A stretch of DNA of 64,000 bases from Bacteroidales bacterium (GCA_003150235.1 QAMW01000029.1:1-64000), one strand, 5' to 3'; shown: positions 15,955 to 25,093, numbered from the stretch's first letter. Made by a program: numbers and translations. The notes: generated from the letters alone by a model not told the origin.

Positions 15955-16620
15955 ATGAAAAGTTTTGTGAGAAGAGCGATTGTTTCAACGCTTTTAGTAA
16001 TGTCGATGGTATTGCCGGCGCAATCACAGTCGATTAAGGTCGAGTATGAAGATATGACGGATTCGTTGCCCGAAATGATGCTGCAATACTTTAAAATGCA
16101 AAAGGTACAACATTCACGGGTAAATGTAAGAGGCGACTTTAATGGTAAACGGGCGAAGATCAAGAAAATCGTCTGTGACAAAGGTGCTTTTACAGAGCGA
16201 GAATTACTTGAAGACTATATTCATTTCATATTTGTTGATAGCGTCGAGACTTTGGATTTCATGGCAGTTCCTTATGGAAGTGACAGCCTGCGTATTTCCT
16301 GTTTCTATCCATTGGGTAATAGCCGGCTTATTTTTAATGATACTGTTCCGATGGACAACATGAAAATTTTATTGGAGACATTCGCCGGTGGGAATGACCC
16401 TGATGTCCCTGTCATTGCATATTCCACAGGTATTCCGGTAGACGGCGGCACTTGGTTTTGCGGGTTACGTGAATCGGGTGTCGAACCGCGTAAATGGTTT
16501 GAAAAATATGGCATAGACGGTTATGTCTTTTATACTATAAGGCTTGAAGATGATAGCGCCGATGATAATTCGCCAATCTACATAAAAATCGCGAAGAATG
16601 GTTCTTATGCCATACATTAG
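15955..16620 (+). CDS. Secreted protein of unknown function
   Basis: A 221-aa protein with a clear signal peptide (RRAIVSTLLVMSMVLPAQSQ). The mature part contains DSLPEMMLQYFKMQKVQHSRVNV, then a region with regularly spaced hydrophobic strands and a late segment WFEKYGIDGYVFYTIRL. I recognise no domain. I start it at the ATG at 15955, which follows AACAGAGGATG and gives a standard signal peptide; the frame is open for eleven codons further upstream. It is a chromosomal neighbour of the integrated element, not part of it, because it lies beyond attR and the native tRNA terminator. Confidence 0.75.
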   Translation: MKSFVRRAIVSTLLVMSMVLPAQSQSIKVEYEDMTDSLPEMMLQYFKMQKVQHSRVNVRGDFNGKRAKIKKIVCDKGAFTERELLEDYIHFIFVDSVETLDFMAVPYGSDSLRISCFYPLGNSRLIFNDTVPMDNMKILLETFAGGNDPDVPVIAYSTGIPVDGGTWFCGLRESGVEPRKWFEKYGIDGYVFYTIRLEDDSADDNSPIYIKIAKNGSYAIH

Positions 16621-16642
16621 CATTAAACTCTGCCTATAATTG

Positions 16643-16673
16643 TTTGCAATTCAGGCTTATTGTCGTATATTTG
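16643..16673 (+). promoter_or_regulatory. Promoter of the ORF6N gene
   Basis: TTTG at 16643-16646, a 19-bp spacer and TATATTTG at 16666-16673, 32 bp before the start codon. Confidence 0.7.
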
Positions 16674-16704
16674 CAATTATACAAATACAATCAATCGCTA
16701 AACC

Positions 16705-17274
16705 ATGAATGAGTTGCAGATTATCCAGAGCAAGATTTATGAGATACGCGGTCAGAAAGTAATGCTTGATTTCGACATCGCCGCAATGTACGGGGTTGAG
16801 ACAAGGGTGCTTAATCAGGCTGTAAAGCGAAATGTAAGCAGGTTTCCCTCTGACTTTATGTTTCAACTAACTTCTAATGAATGGATTTTGATGTCATCAC
16901 AATTTGTGATAACATCTTCGGTTAAAAGACCAAAGACTGCATTGCCGTACGCATTTACCGAGCATGGAGTAGTCATGTTGTCAAGTGTGCTACGTAGCGA
17001 GACCGCAATCCAAGTCAACATTGCAGTAACGAGAGCATTTATTTCTGTACGACAGATGATTGCAGATAATTCTCCACTCATGCGCCTCGCTGCACTTGAA
17101 AAGAATTTCAATGAACTCAAAAAGGAGCTTGAGGAAGTTTTTGCTGATTATAATGACATCAACGAGGACACGCGGGCACAGCTTGATGCAATCAATACGA
17201 CGCTTGCCGAATTGCAGGCATCGCCCAAAAGCATTCCACGCCGACCGGTAGGTTTCATCACGCCACAAAAATAG
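16705..17274 (+). CDS. ORF6N-domain protein
   Basis: A 189-aa DNA-binding-type protein. The first 90 residues form an ORF6N (KilA-N-related) domain: YEIRGQKVMLDFDIAAMYGVETRVLNQAVKRN, RFPSDFMFQLT, and LPYAFTEHGVVMLSSVLRS. The C-terminal part contains a helical segment (LAALEKNFNELKKELEEVF) that may be a coiled coil, then a proline-rich tail. These proteins are widespread in Bacteroidota chromosomes and in phages, and their job is not established. It has its own promoter and lies 0.9 kb from the right end of the integrated element, which could reflect an older insertion hot spot. Confidence 0.88.
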   Translation: MNELQIIQSKIYEIRGQKVMLDFDIAAMYGVETRVLNQAVKRNVSRFPSDFMFQLTSNEWILMSSQFVITSSVKRPKTALPYAFTEHGVVMLSSVLRSETAIQVNIAVTRAFISVRQMIADNSPLMRLAALEKNFNELKKELEEVFADYNDINEDTRAQLDAINTTLAELQASPKSIPRRPVGFITPQK

Positions 17275-17375
17275 TGCGGCATCGAATTGAAGCAGTCAAT
17301 GCTTGCACCTCTCTTTATTAGCTTCCGGGAGCGGGGGACTCGCCATGTGCTGATTTACTGTAATGCATAAAACAT

Positions 17376-17408
17376 AAGGAGGATGCAGCCGGTGGTTGCA
17401 TCCTCCTT
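17376..17408 (-). terminator. Terminator of the glmS operon
   Basis: AAGGAGGATGCA pairs perfectly with TGCATCCTCCTT. Read leftward it is followed by a short T-rich tract (complement of AAAACAT). It lies 20 bp beyond the glmS stop codon. Confidence 0.75.
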
Positions 17409-17427
17409 GCGTATCTTGGGGGATTGG

Positions 17428-19272
17428 TTATTCGACTGTAACAGATTTGGCGAGGTTACGCGGCATGTCGACGTTACACCCTTTCATCACTGCGATGTGA
17501 TAAGCAAGCAGCTGGAGGGGAATGGAGACGATAATCGGCGAGAGACACTCCGGCACGGGAGGAATCTCAAGCGTGAAGTCGGCAATCTCCGGAATCGTGG
17601 TGTCGCCACGGGTCACGATTGCAATCACGGAACCTCCACGCGCCTTGACCTGCTGGATGTTGGAGATGATTTTTTCATGCAGTTCATCGGTCGGTGCAAT
17701 CACGACTGTAGGCATCTCGCGGTCGATGAGCGCGATAGGCCCGTGCTTCATCTCGGCAGCAGGGTATCCCTCGGCGTGGATGTAGCTGATTTCTTTCAAT
17801 TTCAGTGCGCCCTCAAGAGCCGACGGGTAGTTATAGCCACGACCGAGATAGAGGAAGTTGTGGGCGTAGGTGAATATGCGCGACAGACGCTCTATCTCGT
17901 CGTTGAGCTTCAGTGTCTCCTTGATAAGCTCGGGGAGATGCTGGAGCGAGTGAGCCACCTCGGTAAGTTCTTTCTGCGAGATAGTGCGGCGTATCTGTCC
18001 GATAGCGAGCGCAAGCATGGTCAGCACTGTAACCTGTCCGGTGAACGCCTTAGTCGAGGCGACACCGATTTCCGGACCTACGTGGATATAGGTGCCGGTG
18101 TCGGTCTCACGTGCTATCGAGGAGCTGACGGCATTGCATACGCCATATACAAACGCGCCTTTCTCACGCGCGAGCTTGATGGCGGCAAGGGTGTCGGCGG
18201 TCTCGCCCGACTGGGATATGGCGATGACTATATCCTGAGGGGTGATGACGGGATTGCTGTAACGGAACTCGCTTGCATACTCGACCTGGGTAGGGATGCG
18301 CGCTATCGACTCGAACAGCCGGGCGCCGATAAGTCCTGCATGCCACGATGTGCCGCAAGCCACGATGATTATGCGCGATGCGTTGACAAAGCGGTCGGTG
18401 TGGTCAATGATTCCGGCAAGCTTGATCTCGGTGCCGTTGTTGACGATGCGGCCGCGGATACAGTCGTGAATCGAGTTGGGCTGCTCGAAAATCTCCTTCA
18501 GCATGAAGTGGGCATAGCCGCCTTTTTCGAGCTGTGACACTGACATGTTCAATGTCTGCACGTCGATTTTCGATTTCTTGTTGTCGTTGGTGATGACGCG
18601 CAGCTTCTCGCCGCGCTTGATGATAGCTATCTCGTTGTCACGCAGATATACCACCTGATTGGTGTATTCGATAATGGGCGAAGCGTCGGAGGCGATGAAT
18701 GTTTCGTCATCGCCTATGCCGATAACCAGTGGCGAACTTTTGCGCGCCGCCAGGATAGTGTCAGGGTCATCCACATCGATTACCGCGATGGCGTATGCGC
18801 CTACAACCTGGTTTAGAGCCTCGCGCATTGCCTCAAGCAGTGAGCATCCGTTGCTCTCCTGGATGTATTCAATGAGTTTGACCACGACCTCGGTGTCGGT
18901 CTCGCTACGGAATGTGCACCCATGTTTCTCAAGCGCCATTTTCAGCACATTGTAGTTTTCAATAGTGCCATTGTGTACGATTGCGATTTTACCGTTGGTG
19001 CTGTAATGGGGATGTGCGTTGACGTCGTTGGGTTCACCATGCGTTGCCCAGCGTGTGTGTGCGATGCCTATCCTTCCTGTCACATCCTTGGACTCGCAGA
19101 AAGCTTCAAGATCATTGACCTTGCCGCGCGACTTATAGATGTTGAGCTTGTTGTCGTCAGATATAAGGGCGACACCCGCGCTGTCATATCCGCGATATTC
19201 CAGACGGTGAAGACCCTTTATCAGAATCGGATAAGCCTCTTGGTTTCCAATATATCCTACTATTCCACACAT
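17428..19272 (-). CDS. glmS: Glutamine-fructose-6-phosphate aminotransferase
   Basis: Makes glucosamine-6-phosphate from fructose-6-phosphate and glutamine, the first committed step towards UDP-GlcNAc for peptidoglycan and lipid A. The protein has 614 aa, the usual length. The N-terminal glutaminase domain begins MCGIVGYIG, so Cys2 becomes the N-terminal nucleophile, and carries HRLEYRGYDSAGVAL and HTRWATHGEPN. Two SIS domains follow (ACGTSWHAGLIGARLFES, ISQSGETADTLAAIK, LGRGYNYPSALEGALKLKEISYIHAEGYPAAEMKHGPIALID) and the end is the canonical DMPRNLAKSVTVE. I chose the start at 19272 because cysteine must follow the initiator; the frame is open 15 codons further. It is the last gene of the glyS-lemA-FKBP-glmS run. 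Confidence 0.97.
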   Translation of the reverse strand: MCGIVGYIGNQEAYPILIKGLHRLEYRGYDSAGVALISDDNKLNIYKSRGKVNDLEAFCESKDVTGRIGIAHTRWATHGEPNDVNAHPHYSTNGKIAIVHNGTIENYNVLKMALEKHGCTFRSETDTEVVVKLIEYIQESNGCSLLEAMREALNQVVGAYAIAVIDVDDPDTILAARKSSPLVIGIGDDETFIASDASPIIEYTNQVVYLRDNEIAIIKRGEKLRVITNDNKKSKIDVQTLNMSVSQLEKGGYAHFMLKEIFEQPNSIHDCIRGRIVNNGTEIKLAGIIDHTDRFVNASRIIIVACGTSWHAGLIGARLFESIARIPTQVEYASEFRYSNPVITPQDIVIAISQSGETADTLAAIKLAREKGAFVYGVCNAVSSSIARETDTGTYIHVGPEIGVASTKAFTGQVTVLTMLALAIGQIRRTISQKELTEVAHSLQHLPELIKETLKLNDEIERLSRIFTYAHNFLYLGRGYNYPSALEGALKLKEISYIHAEGYPAAEMKHGPIALIDREMPTVVIAPTDELHEKIISNIQQVKARGGSVIAIVTRGDTTIPEIADFTLEIPPVPECLSPIIVSIPLQLLAYHIAVMKGCNVDMPRNLAKSVTVE

Positions 19273-19298
19273 AGAGATTGGTGATAAGGGTTGTTTAA

Positions 19299-19859
19299 TT
19301 ATTGTTTTGTTTCCCAATAAGGGATGTTTGTCAATTTGATATTGAACCGCAGGTTACTGTAGGGGGGCACACTGCCGTAGCCCGTTGCGCCGTAACCTGA
19401 CTGGTAAGGAATCAATACCTCCACCGAGTCGCCTACGTGCATCTCCTGAAGCACGATGCCCCAGCCGCTGATAACGCCCGACAGACCGGTGCGGAAAATC
19501 GAGTCGCCGTAGGATTCCTTCATGAGGTAGCTTGAATCAAAAGGCACGTCGTTGTAGAAGTGTCCGATATATTTCACATCCACGGTCGAGGTCCAATAGG
19601 GGGTAAGATTGCCGGCGGTCGCACTGCGGTCGTTAAACCAATGGGCAAGCACATACTGACCTTTGTCATATCCGGGGCGCAGCTCAGTGTAATATGGAGT
19701 GCCGTCGGGGTTGGTCAGCTTCTTCTTTTCGTCAAGCCAGGAGTTGTTGGCGTTGCGCCACTCGGCGTAGTCGTCCCAGTTGTTGTCGCCCTTGCTGCAG
19801 CCGGAGATGGCTGCAACAATGACGATTCCCAATATAAGGATTAAAGGTAGTTTTCTCAT
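19299..19859 (-). CDS. FKBP-type peptidyl-prolyl isomerase lipoprotein
   Basis: A 186-aa exported prolyl isomerase. The lipobox is AISGC (cysteine near residue 21). The C-terminal FKBP domain (about 85-184) has VLQEMHVGDSVEVLIPYQSGYGATGYGSVPPYSNLRFNIKLTNI, matching the family motif around PxxxAYG and PPxxxLxFxVEL. The N-terminal linker (EWRNANNSWLDE) is typical of Bacteroidota FKBP lipoproteins. It lies 16 bp after lemA and 26 bp before glmS, so it is probably cotranscribed. The likely role is folding of periplasmic or outer-membrane proteins. Confidence 0.9.
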   Translation of the reverse strand: MRKLPLILILGIVIVAAISGCSKGDNNWDDYAEWRNANNSWLDEKKKLTNPDGTPYYTELRPGYDKGQYVLAHWFNDRSATAGNLTPYWTSTVDVKYIGHFYNDVPFDSSYLMKESYGDSIFRTGLSGVISGWGIVLQEMHVGDSVEVLIPYQSGYGATGYGSVPPYSNLRFNIKLTNIPYWETKQ

Positions 19860-19875
19860 TAATTAAAATTGATGG

Positions 19876-20460
19876 TTAGAACTCGACCTTGGGAGCGGTC
19901 TCTGCACCTGCCGCCGCCTTGAACTGGGGCTTGGGGGTGAAGCCGAACCATCCGGCATAAATCGTGGTCGGGAACTTCTTGATAGAGGTATTGTAATCTT
20001 TCACCGCCTCGGTGTAACGGCCGCGCGCCACACTGATACGGTTTTCAGTGCCTTCAAGCTGCACCTGGAGGTCGCGGAAATTCTCGTTGGCTTTCAGGTC
20101 GGGATAAGCCTCGCTTACGGCGAGAAGCGACTTAAGCGCGCCGGTAAGCTGATTTTGTGCTTCCTGGAACTGCGCAAGAGTCTCCTCGTTAAGATTCTCG
20201 GCGGAGATGTTGATTGAAGTAGCCTTGCTGCGCGCCTCGGTCACCTCGGTTAAGGTGTTTTCCTCATGAGCGGCATACCCTTTCACAGTGGCGACGAGGT
20301 TAGGAATGAGGTCGGCACGGCGCTGATACTGGTTTTCAACTTCAGCCCAGCTCTGGTCGACGGTCTGCTGCTTATCTACCAATGAGTTATAATTACATGA
20401 CGAGAGGCTTGCCATGCAGGCTATGCCTATCATCAAAGAGAAGAGTCGATTGAGTTTCAT
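19876..20460 (-). CDS. lemA: LemA family lipoprotein
   Basis: A 194-aa LemA-domain protein anchored by a lipobox (SLSSC, near residue 22). Family motifs are TVDQSWAEVENQYQRRADLIPNLVATVKGYAAHE, the helix EARSKATS, LLAVSEAYPDLKANENFRDLQVQLEGTENRISVARGRYTEAVKDYN, and the end FPTTIYAGWFGFTPKPQF. The cellular role of LemA proteins is poorly known. It follows glyS by 30 bp and precedes the FKBP gene by 16 bp on the same strand. Confidence 0.95.
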   Translation of the reverse strand: MKLNRLFSLMIGIACMASLSSCNYNSLVDKQQTVDQSWAEVENQYQRRADLIPNLVATVKGYAAHEENTLTEVTEARSKATSINISAENLNEETLAQFQEAQNQLTGALKSLLAVSEAYPDLKANENFRDLQVQLEGTENRISVARGRYTEAVKDYNTSIKKFPTTIYAGWFGFTPKPQFKAAAGAETAPKVEF

Positions 20461-20490
20461 AATCGGTTGAATAATTTAGATGGAGTGAAA

Positions 20491-22035
20491 TTAACCGAGC
20501 TTGCGGAGAAGCGAGTTGATGCTTACGGTGTCGTGGATAAGCTTGTGAAGGTCGCTTATGTTGACACGCTTCTGCTCCATGGAGTCGCGTTCACGCAAGG
20601 TGACGGTGTTGTCTTCGAGGGTCTGATGGTCGACAGTGACGCAGAAAGGAGTACCGATGGCATCCTGACGGCGGTAACGCTTGCCGATGGAGTCTTTTTC
20701 CTCGTAGTGGGTGGGGAAGTCAAACTTGAGGTCGTTGACAATCTCACGAGCCTTTTCAGGCAGACCGTCCTTGCGCACGAGCGGCATTACCGCACACTTC
20801 ACCGGAGCGAGTGCCGGCGGGAGGTGGAGTACCACACGGGTGTCACCGCCTTCAAGCGGCTGCTCCTCGTAGCTTGAGCAAAGCACTGAGAGGAACATAC
20901 GGTCGACACCGATAGAGGTCTCGATGACGTAAGGGGTGTAGCTTTCGTTAAGCTCCGGGTCGAAATATTGTATCTTCTTGCCTGAGAATTTCTCATGCTG
21001 TGACAGGTCGAAATTGGTGCGGGAGTGAATGCCCTCGACTTCCTTGAAACCAAACGGCATCTCAAACTCGATATCGGTAGCGGCGTTGGCATAGTGGGCA
21101 AGCTTCTCGTGGTCGTGGTAGCGGTATTTGTGGTCGCCGAGACCGAGTGCCTTGTGCCATTTGAGACGTGTCTCCTTCCAACTCTTGAACCATTCAAGTT
21201 CCTGTCCGGGGCGCACGAAGAACTGCATCTCCATCTGTTCGAACTCACGCATACGGAAAATGAACTGACGAGCCACAATCTCATTGCGGAACGCCTTGCC
21301 TATCTGGGCGATACCGAAAGGAATACGCATACGTCCGGTCTTCTGCACGTTGAGGTAGTTGACGAAGATACCCTGCGCGGTCTCGGGACGGAGATATACG
21401 GTCATGGCACCGTCGGCGGTTGACCCCATCTCGGTACGGAACATGAGGTTGAACTGACGCACCTCGGTCCAGTTTTTAGTGCCTGAAATCGGGTCGACAA
21501 TCTCTTGGTCGATGATAATCTGGCGAAGTTCGTCAAGGTTGTTGTCGTTCATCGCCTTTGCGAAACGCTCGTGAAGTGCGTCGCGCTTTGCCTTTTGCTC
21601 CTGGATACGCGGATTGGTCTCGCGGAAAAGAGCCTCGTCAAAAGAGTCGCCGAAACGCTTGCGCGCCTTCTCGACCTCTTTCTCGATTTTCTCGTCAAAC
21701 TTGGCGATTGCGTCTTCGATGAGCACATCGGCGCGATAACGCTTCTTGGAGTCCTTGTTGTCAATCAAGGGGTCGTTGAACGCGTCGACATGACCTGATG
21801 CCTTCCAGATGGTAGGGTGCATGAAAATCGCCGAGTCAATACCCACGATATTCTCGTGGAGAAGCGTCATGGCGTCCCACCAGTAACGCTTTATGTTGTT
21901 TTTCATCTCGACACCGTTCTGACCGTAGTCATAAACGGCTGAGAGTCCGTCATATATTTCGCTTGAAGGGAATACGAAACCATATTCCTTTGCATGAGAT
22001 ACTATCTTCTTGAATTGGTCTTCCTGTTGTGCCAT
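20491..22035 (-). CDS. glyS: Glycine-tRNA ligase (dimeric type)
   Basis: Class II synthetase of 514 aa charging tRNA-Gly. Motif 2 is the region FRNEIVARQFIFRMREFEQMEMQFF, and motif 3 is seen in YVIETSIGVDRMFLSVLCSSY. The C-terminal anticodon-binding domain starts at LPPALAPVKCAVMPLV. The YGFVFPSSEIYDGLSAVYDYG start is diagnostic of the alpha2 eukaryote/archaea-like glycyl enzyme used by Bacteroidota, not the alpha2beta2 type. It has its own promoter (22063-22094), whose -33 lies inside the end of the preceding GH95 gene. It heads the lemA-FKBP-glmS run. The symbol is by family convention. Confidence 0.97.
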   Translation of the reverse strand: MAQQEDQFKKIVSHAKEYGFVFPSSEIYDGLSAVYDYGQNGVEMKNNIKRYWWDAMTLLHENIVGIDSAIFMHPTIWKASGHVDAFNDPLIDNKDSKKRYRADVLIEDAIAKFDEKIEKEVEKARKRFGDSFDEALFRETNPRIQEQKAKRDALHERFAKAMNDNNLDELRQIIIDQEIVDPISGTKNWTEVRQFNLMFRTEMGSTADGAMTVYLRPETAQGIFVNYLNVQKTGRMRIPFGIAQIGKAFRNEIVARQFIFRMREFEQMEMQFFVRPGQELEWFKSWKETRLKWHKALGLGDHKYRYHDHEKLAHYANAATDIEFEMPFGFKEVEGIHSRTNFDLSQHEKFSGKKIQYFDPELNESYTPYVIETSIGVDRMFLSVLCSSYEEQPLEGGDTRVVLHLPPALAPVKCAVMPLVRKDGLPEKAREIVNDLKFDFPTHYEEKDSIGKRYRRQDAIGTPFCVTVDHQTLEDNTVTLRERDSMEQKRVNISDLHKLIHDTVSINSLLRKLG

Positions 22036-22062
22036 AATTCCTGATTAATAATTTTAGAGTCA

Positions 22063-22094
22063 CAAAGATACGCAAAAATGCTTAATCAAGCAAA
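22063..22094 (-). promoter_or_regulatory. Promoter of glyS
   Basis: Minus-strand TTTG (22094-22091), a 20-bp spacer and TATCTTTG (22070-22063), 28 bp before the start codon. The -33 overlaps the GH95 coding end. Confidence 0.8.
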
Positions 22095-24493
22095 ATTTCG
22101 GCTCTTTCTCCCTTTTTAAGCGGCAGTGTAAGGTATTCGTCAAGCGGATAAGACGAGCCGTTGACGGTGATTTTCCGCGTCCCGGCGGGTATCTTTATCT
22201 TAGTTTCGGGTGAGAAGCCGCCGGTGATGATGATGCGTGACACTTTCCCGTCGGTCCAGTCCATGTCGACCTCCGCGCCTCCTCTGACCTTGAAGCCGTG
22301 TATCGCCCCCGACCGCCATTCGTCGGGAAGCGCCGGGAGCGGGTTTATGAACCCGTCCTGGCTCTGCAGGAGCATCTCGCCTATACCTGCGGCACCGCCC
22401 CAGTTGCCGTCCATCTGGAAGGGCGGGTGGGAGCAGAACAGATTGGGGAATGTGCCGGCGTCGTGGTGAGGCTTTTCGGCGGTGTAAGCGGGTACAAGAA
22501 GTGACTTGAAAAGGCTGTAGGCGCGGTTGCCGTCGCCGAGGCGCGCCCAGAAATTCACTTTCCATGCACGGCTCCAGCCTGTGCCGCCGTCACCGCGCCG
22601 GTCAAGTGTCTTGCGGGCTGCATCGGCGAGTTCCGGGGTGTTGACCACCGATATCTGGTTGCCCGGATGCAGCGCGTACAGATGGCTCACATGGCGGTGA
22701 TGCGGGTCGGTCTCCCTGTATTCTTCAAGCCATTCCATGAGCCTGCCGTCGCTGCCGGTCAGATGTGGCGGGAGAAGGGCGAGGTCGGCTTCGAGCGAGT
22801 CGGCAAACTGCTTGTCGACGCCGAGCCGGGTGGCGGCATCGATGGTGTTGGTGTAAAGCTCGCGTATCAGCTGGGTGTCCATTGCCGGTCCCATAACGAC
22901 GCTGATAGGAGTCACGCTGTCAGCGGCGAAAAATGTGTTTTCAGGCGATGAGCTGGGCGCGGTCACGAGCCAGCCGTGGCTTGGCTCCTTGATCATCGTG
23001 GATTTGAAAAACTCCGCCGCACCTTTCATTATGGGGTATATCTCGGCGAGATATAGCGAGTCGCCGGTGTAGAGGTAGTGTTCCCAGAGATGGGCGCAGA
23101 GCCATGCTCCGCCGGTGTTGGTGGCACCCCACGACGGGTGTTCGCCGGGGTCGGTGTATTCCCAGGGATTTGTCATCATGTGCATCACCCAGCCTTCAGC
23201 TGAAGGACCGTAGAACACTTTTGCCGTGTGGCGTCCGTTGGGCACGGCGCGCTTCACGAGGTCGACAAGCGGCAGGTGCAGTTCGGAGAGATTGCCCGGT
23301 TCCGCTCCCCAATGGTTCATCTGCACATTTATGTTGGTGTGATAGTCGCCGTTCCATGGTGTCACCACGTCATTCGCCCACAGTCCCTGCAGGTTGGGGG
23401 GGAGGCTTCCCGGATGGGTGCTTGATATGAGAAGGTACCTTCCATAATTGTAGTACAGCGCGGCGAGTGAAGGGTCGCTTTCGGTCTGAAACAGTTCGAT
23501 GCGCTCGTTGGTGGGAAGATGCGCGATTTTGCCCTCCGGAAGCGTGACCGAGGCGCGGTCGAAGAGTGCGCGGTGACGCTCGGTGCCGAGCCGGTGGAGC
23601 AACTCGATGTCGTCAATCCGGAGTGCTGCGCTGACATCGTTGATGGCATCGGTCATGTACATCGCCCCGTTTAGGTAGGATGTTGCCGCGCCGACAATTA
23701 TGTAAGCCTCGTCGGCGTCACTCACCGAAAGGGTGCTGTCGGTGGCGGAGCTGAGAGCATTATCCCCTAAAGCACGGACGCCGGCAACGGCGGCATACTT
23801 CACGCCGTCAACACCCGGTTGCCCGCTTTCAAGCATACCCGAGAGCATTATCATTCCACCTCCCGCAGAAGCGGCGGTGGCGTTTTCTTTACGGTGTAGC
23901 GATGCGGTGAAGCTGACAGAGGCGGGTAGTGACCCCTTGATATGGTAAATCATGACATTTTCACCACGCGGCACCACACACTCTGCCACGTAATTCACGC
24001 CGCCTATGGTGTAGCTCGTGGTTGCGACGGCTTCCTGCAGGTCGAGCCAGCGGAGATAGCCGGTCACGTCTGTGGAGGGATATGAAAGGTCTATGTCAAG
24101 GTCGGCAAGCATCTGGTAACTGCCGTATGTACCGAGGTCGGTTGTCTTGGTGGGTACGAAAGTGGAATACATGAGTTCCTGAGCCTCAAGATTTTTCCCC
24201 TCCAGGAGAAGCCGTTGTATCTCCGGGAGGCTTTCGGCTGCGGCAGGATTGTCGTAGGATGCTTTCGAGCCGCTCCACATGCTGATTTCGTTTAACACTA
24301 TTTTCTCATGGAAAGGATTGCCGTAAGGCATCATGCCGAGGCGTCCGTTGCCGAGCGGCAGGGTCTCCTCCCATTGTGCGGCGGGTGCGGTGTACCACAA
24401 GGTCTTGTCGGCGGAAAATTGCCCGTCGGTGATTCCGGCAGACAGCGCGCTTGTCGCTGTGAATACTGCCGTGATGGCTGCGATATGTCTCAT
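22082..24493 (-). CDS. GH95 alpha-L-fucosidase (or alpha-galactosidase)
   Basis: An exported 803-aa family GH95 hydrolase that removes terminal alpha-L-fucose (some members alpha-L-galactose) from glycans. Signal peptide MRHIAAITAVFTATSALSAG. Family landmarks are ETLPLGNGRLGMMPYGNPFHEKIVLNE, the active-site region TNINVQMNHWGAEPGNLSELHLPL with its Asn/Glu, EGWVMHMMTNPWEY, ATNTGGAWLCAHLWEHYLYTGD, HRHVSHLYALHPGNQ, TGWSRAWKVNFWARLGDG and FQMDGNWGGAAGIGEMLLQS. I chose the ATG at 24493 for the signal peptide; the open frame extends 37 codons upstream across the promoter. It has no PUL partner beside it. Confidence 0.93.
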   Translation of the reverse strand: MRHIAAITAVFTATSALSAGITDGQFSADKTLWYTAPAAQWEETLPLGNGRLGMMPYGNPFHEKIVLNEISMWSGSKASYDNPAAAESLPEIQRLLLEGKNLEAQELMYSTFVPTKTTDLGTYGSYQMLADLDIDLSYPSTDVTGYLRWLDLQEAVATTSYTIGGVNYVAECVVPRGENVMIYHIKGSLPASVSFTASLHRKENATAASAGGGMIMLSGMLESGQPGVDGVKYAAVAGVRALGDNALSSATDSTLSVSDADEAYIIVGAATSYLNGAMYMTDAINDVSAALRIDDIELLHRLGTERHRALFDRASVTLPEGKIAHLPTNERIELFQTESDPSLAALYYNYGRYLLISSTHPGSLPPNLQGLWANDVVTPWNGDYHTNINVQMNHWGAEPGNLSELHLPLVDLVKRAVPNGRHTAKVFYGPSAEGWVMHMMTNPWEYTDPGEHPSWGATNTGGAWLCAHLWEHYLYTGDSLYLAEIYPIMKGAAEFFKSTMIKEPSHGWLVTAPSSSPENTFFAADSVTPISVVMGPAMDTQLIRELYTNTIDAATRLGVDKQFADSLEADLALLPPHLTGSDGRLMEWLEEYRETDPHHRHVSHLYALHPGNQISVVNTPELADAARKTLDRRGDGGTGWSRAWKVNFWARLGDGNRAYSLFKSLLVPAYTAEKPHHDAGTFPNLFCSHPPFQMDGNWGGAAGIGEMLLQSQDGFINPLPALPDEWRSGAIHGFKVRGGAEVDMDWTDGKVSRIIITGGFSPETKIKIPAGTRKITVNGSSYPLDEYLTLPLKKGERAEILLD

Positions 24494-24536
24494 AACAGTT
24501 AGTTTGACGTCAGGTGTTATTATATGGTATTCAGTG

Positions 24537-24544
24537 CAAAAATA
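24537..24544 (-). promoter_or_regulatory. -7 element of the GH95 gene
   Basis: TATTTTTG read on the minus strand, 43 bp before the start codon. The -33 element is not convincing. The adjacent dyads at 24597-24657 may matter for control. Confidence 0.5.
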
Positions 24545-24596
24545 CAATAAATAAACGGATATGACTGTCAGGATATTGCCTGAATAATCCGCTTGC

Positions 24597-24657
24597 GATA
24601 ACATGTTGTGTTATCCTATTCGGAATTTACTGCAAATTTGCAGTAAATTCCGAATAG
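24597..24657. repeat. Two adjacent dyads, one a perfect 42-bp palindrome
   Basis: GATAACA/TGTTATC (24597-24615) abuts a palindrome at 24616-24657. The palindrome's left arm starts CTATTCGGAATTTACTGC and continues AAA, with the exact reverse complement following and no spacer. It lies about 105 bp upstream of the GH95 start and about 485 bp upstream of the topoisomerase gene. It has no adjacent T-run, so it is not an ordinary terminator. Confidence 0.85.
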
Positions 24658-25085
24658 AGCTTTTGCAGTTATTGCCACGTGTCGCAAAGGAGAATGTCGA
24701 TAATGAAACTTCTATATCGGTTGATGGATTGTGATGCTTCATGCAATTTGCTTATAGCCAGTTGATTTGGACGCTGAGCAGCCGATAGTGTAGTAACTGT
24801 TCAGCGAATATTACCAATATAAGATCTTCATTATCAGGTAGGGATGCACCATAGTGCATCCGAAAACGAGGTTAATTAGCCATAAAACCGGTGGATGCTC
24901 CACGGAGCATCCCTACAATTTAATTATAATCAGGCTGTTGGAGTCGCTGAATAGTTACATAGTGTAGTTGTCTGTGTTAAAAAAATATAATTATAGTCTT
25001 AAGCGTTAGATTAAAAACGGTGGCTTTTTAGGCTCTAAATAGTCGCAATTTGGGTGGAAATGGCGCGAGATGAGGAAATTTTTGT
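24658..25085. repeat. Non-coding stretch with a REP-doublet-like repeat
   Basis: No gene is visible. AGTAACTGTTCAGCGA (24792-24807) is the near-perfect inverse of TCGCTGAATAGTTACA (24944-24959). Inside lies GTAGGGATGC (24838-24847) ... GCATCCCTAC (24907-24916), with two hairpins, GGATGCACCATAGTGCATCC and GGATGCTCCACGGAGCATCC. The two-hairpin layout resembles the element at 60477-60550. Confidence 0.65.
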
Positions 25086-25093
25086 TAACTTTG
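25086..25093 (+). promoter_or_regulatory. -7 element of the topoisomerase gene
   Basis: TAACTTTG, 50 bp before the start codon. I find no clear TTTG at the expected -33 distance. Confidence 0.55.

Noticed and set aside
17383..18537. A 384-codon open frame antisense to glmS
   Set aside because: glmS is intact and conserved over this stretch, and the antisense product shows no family features.
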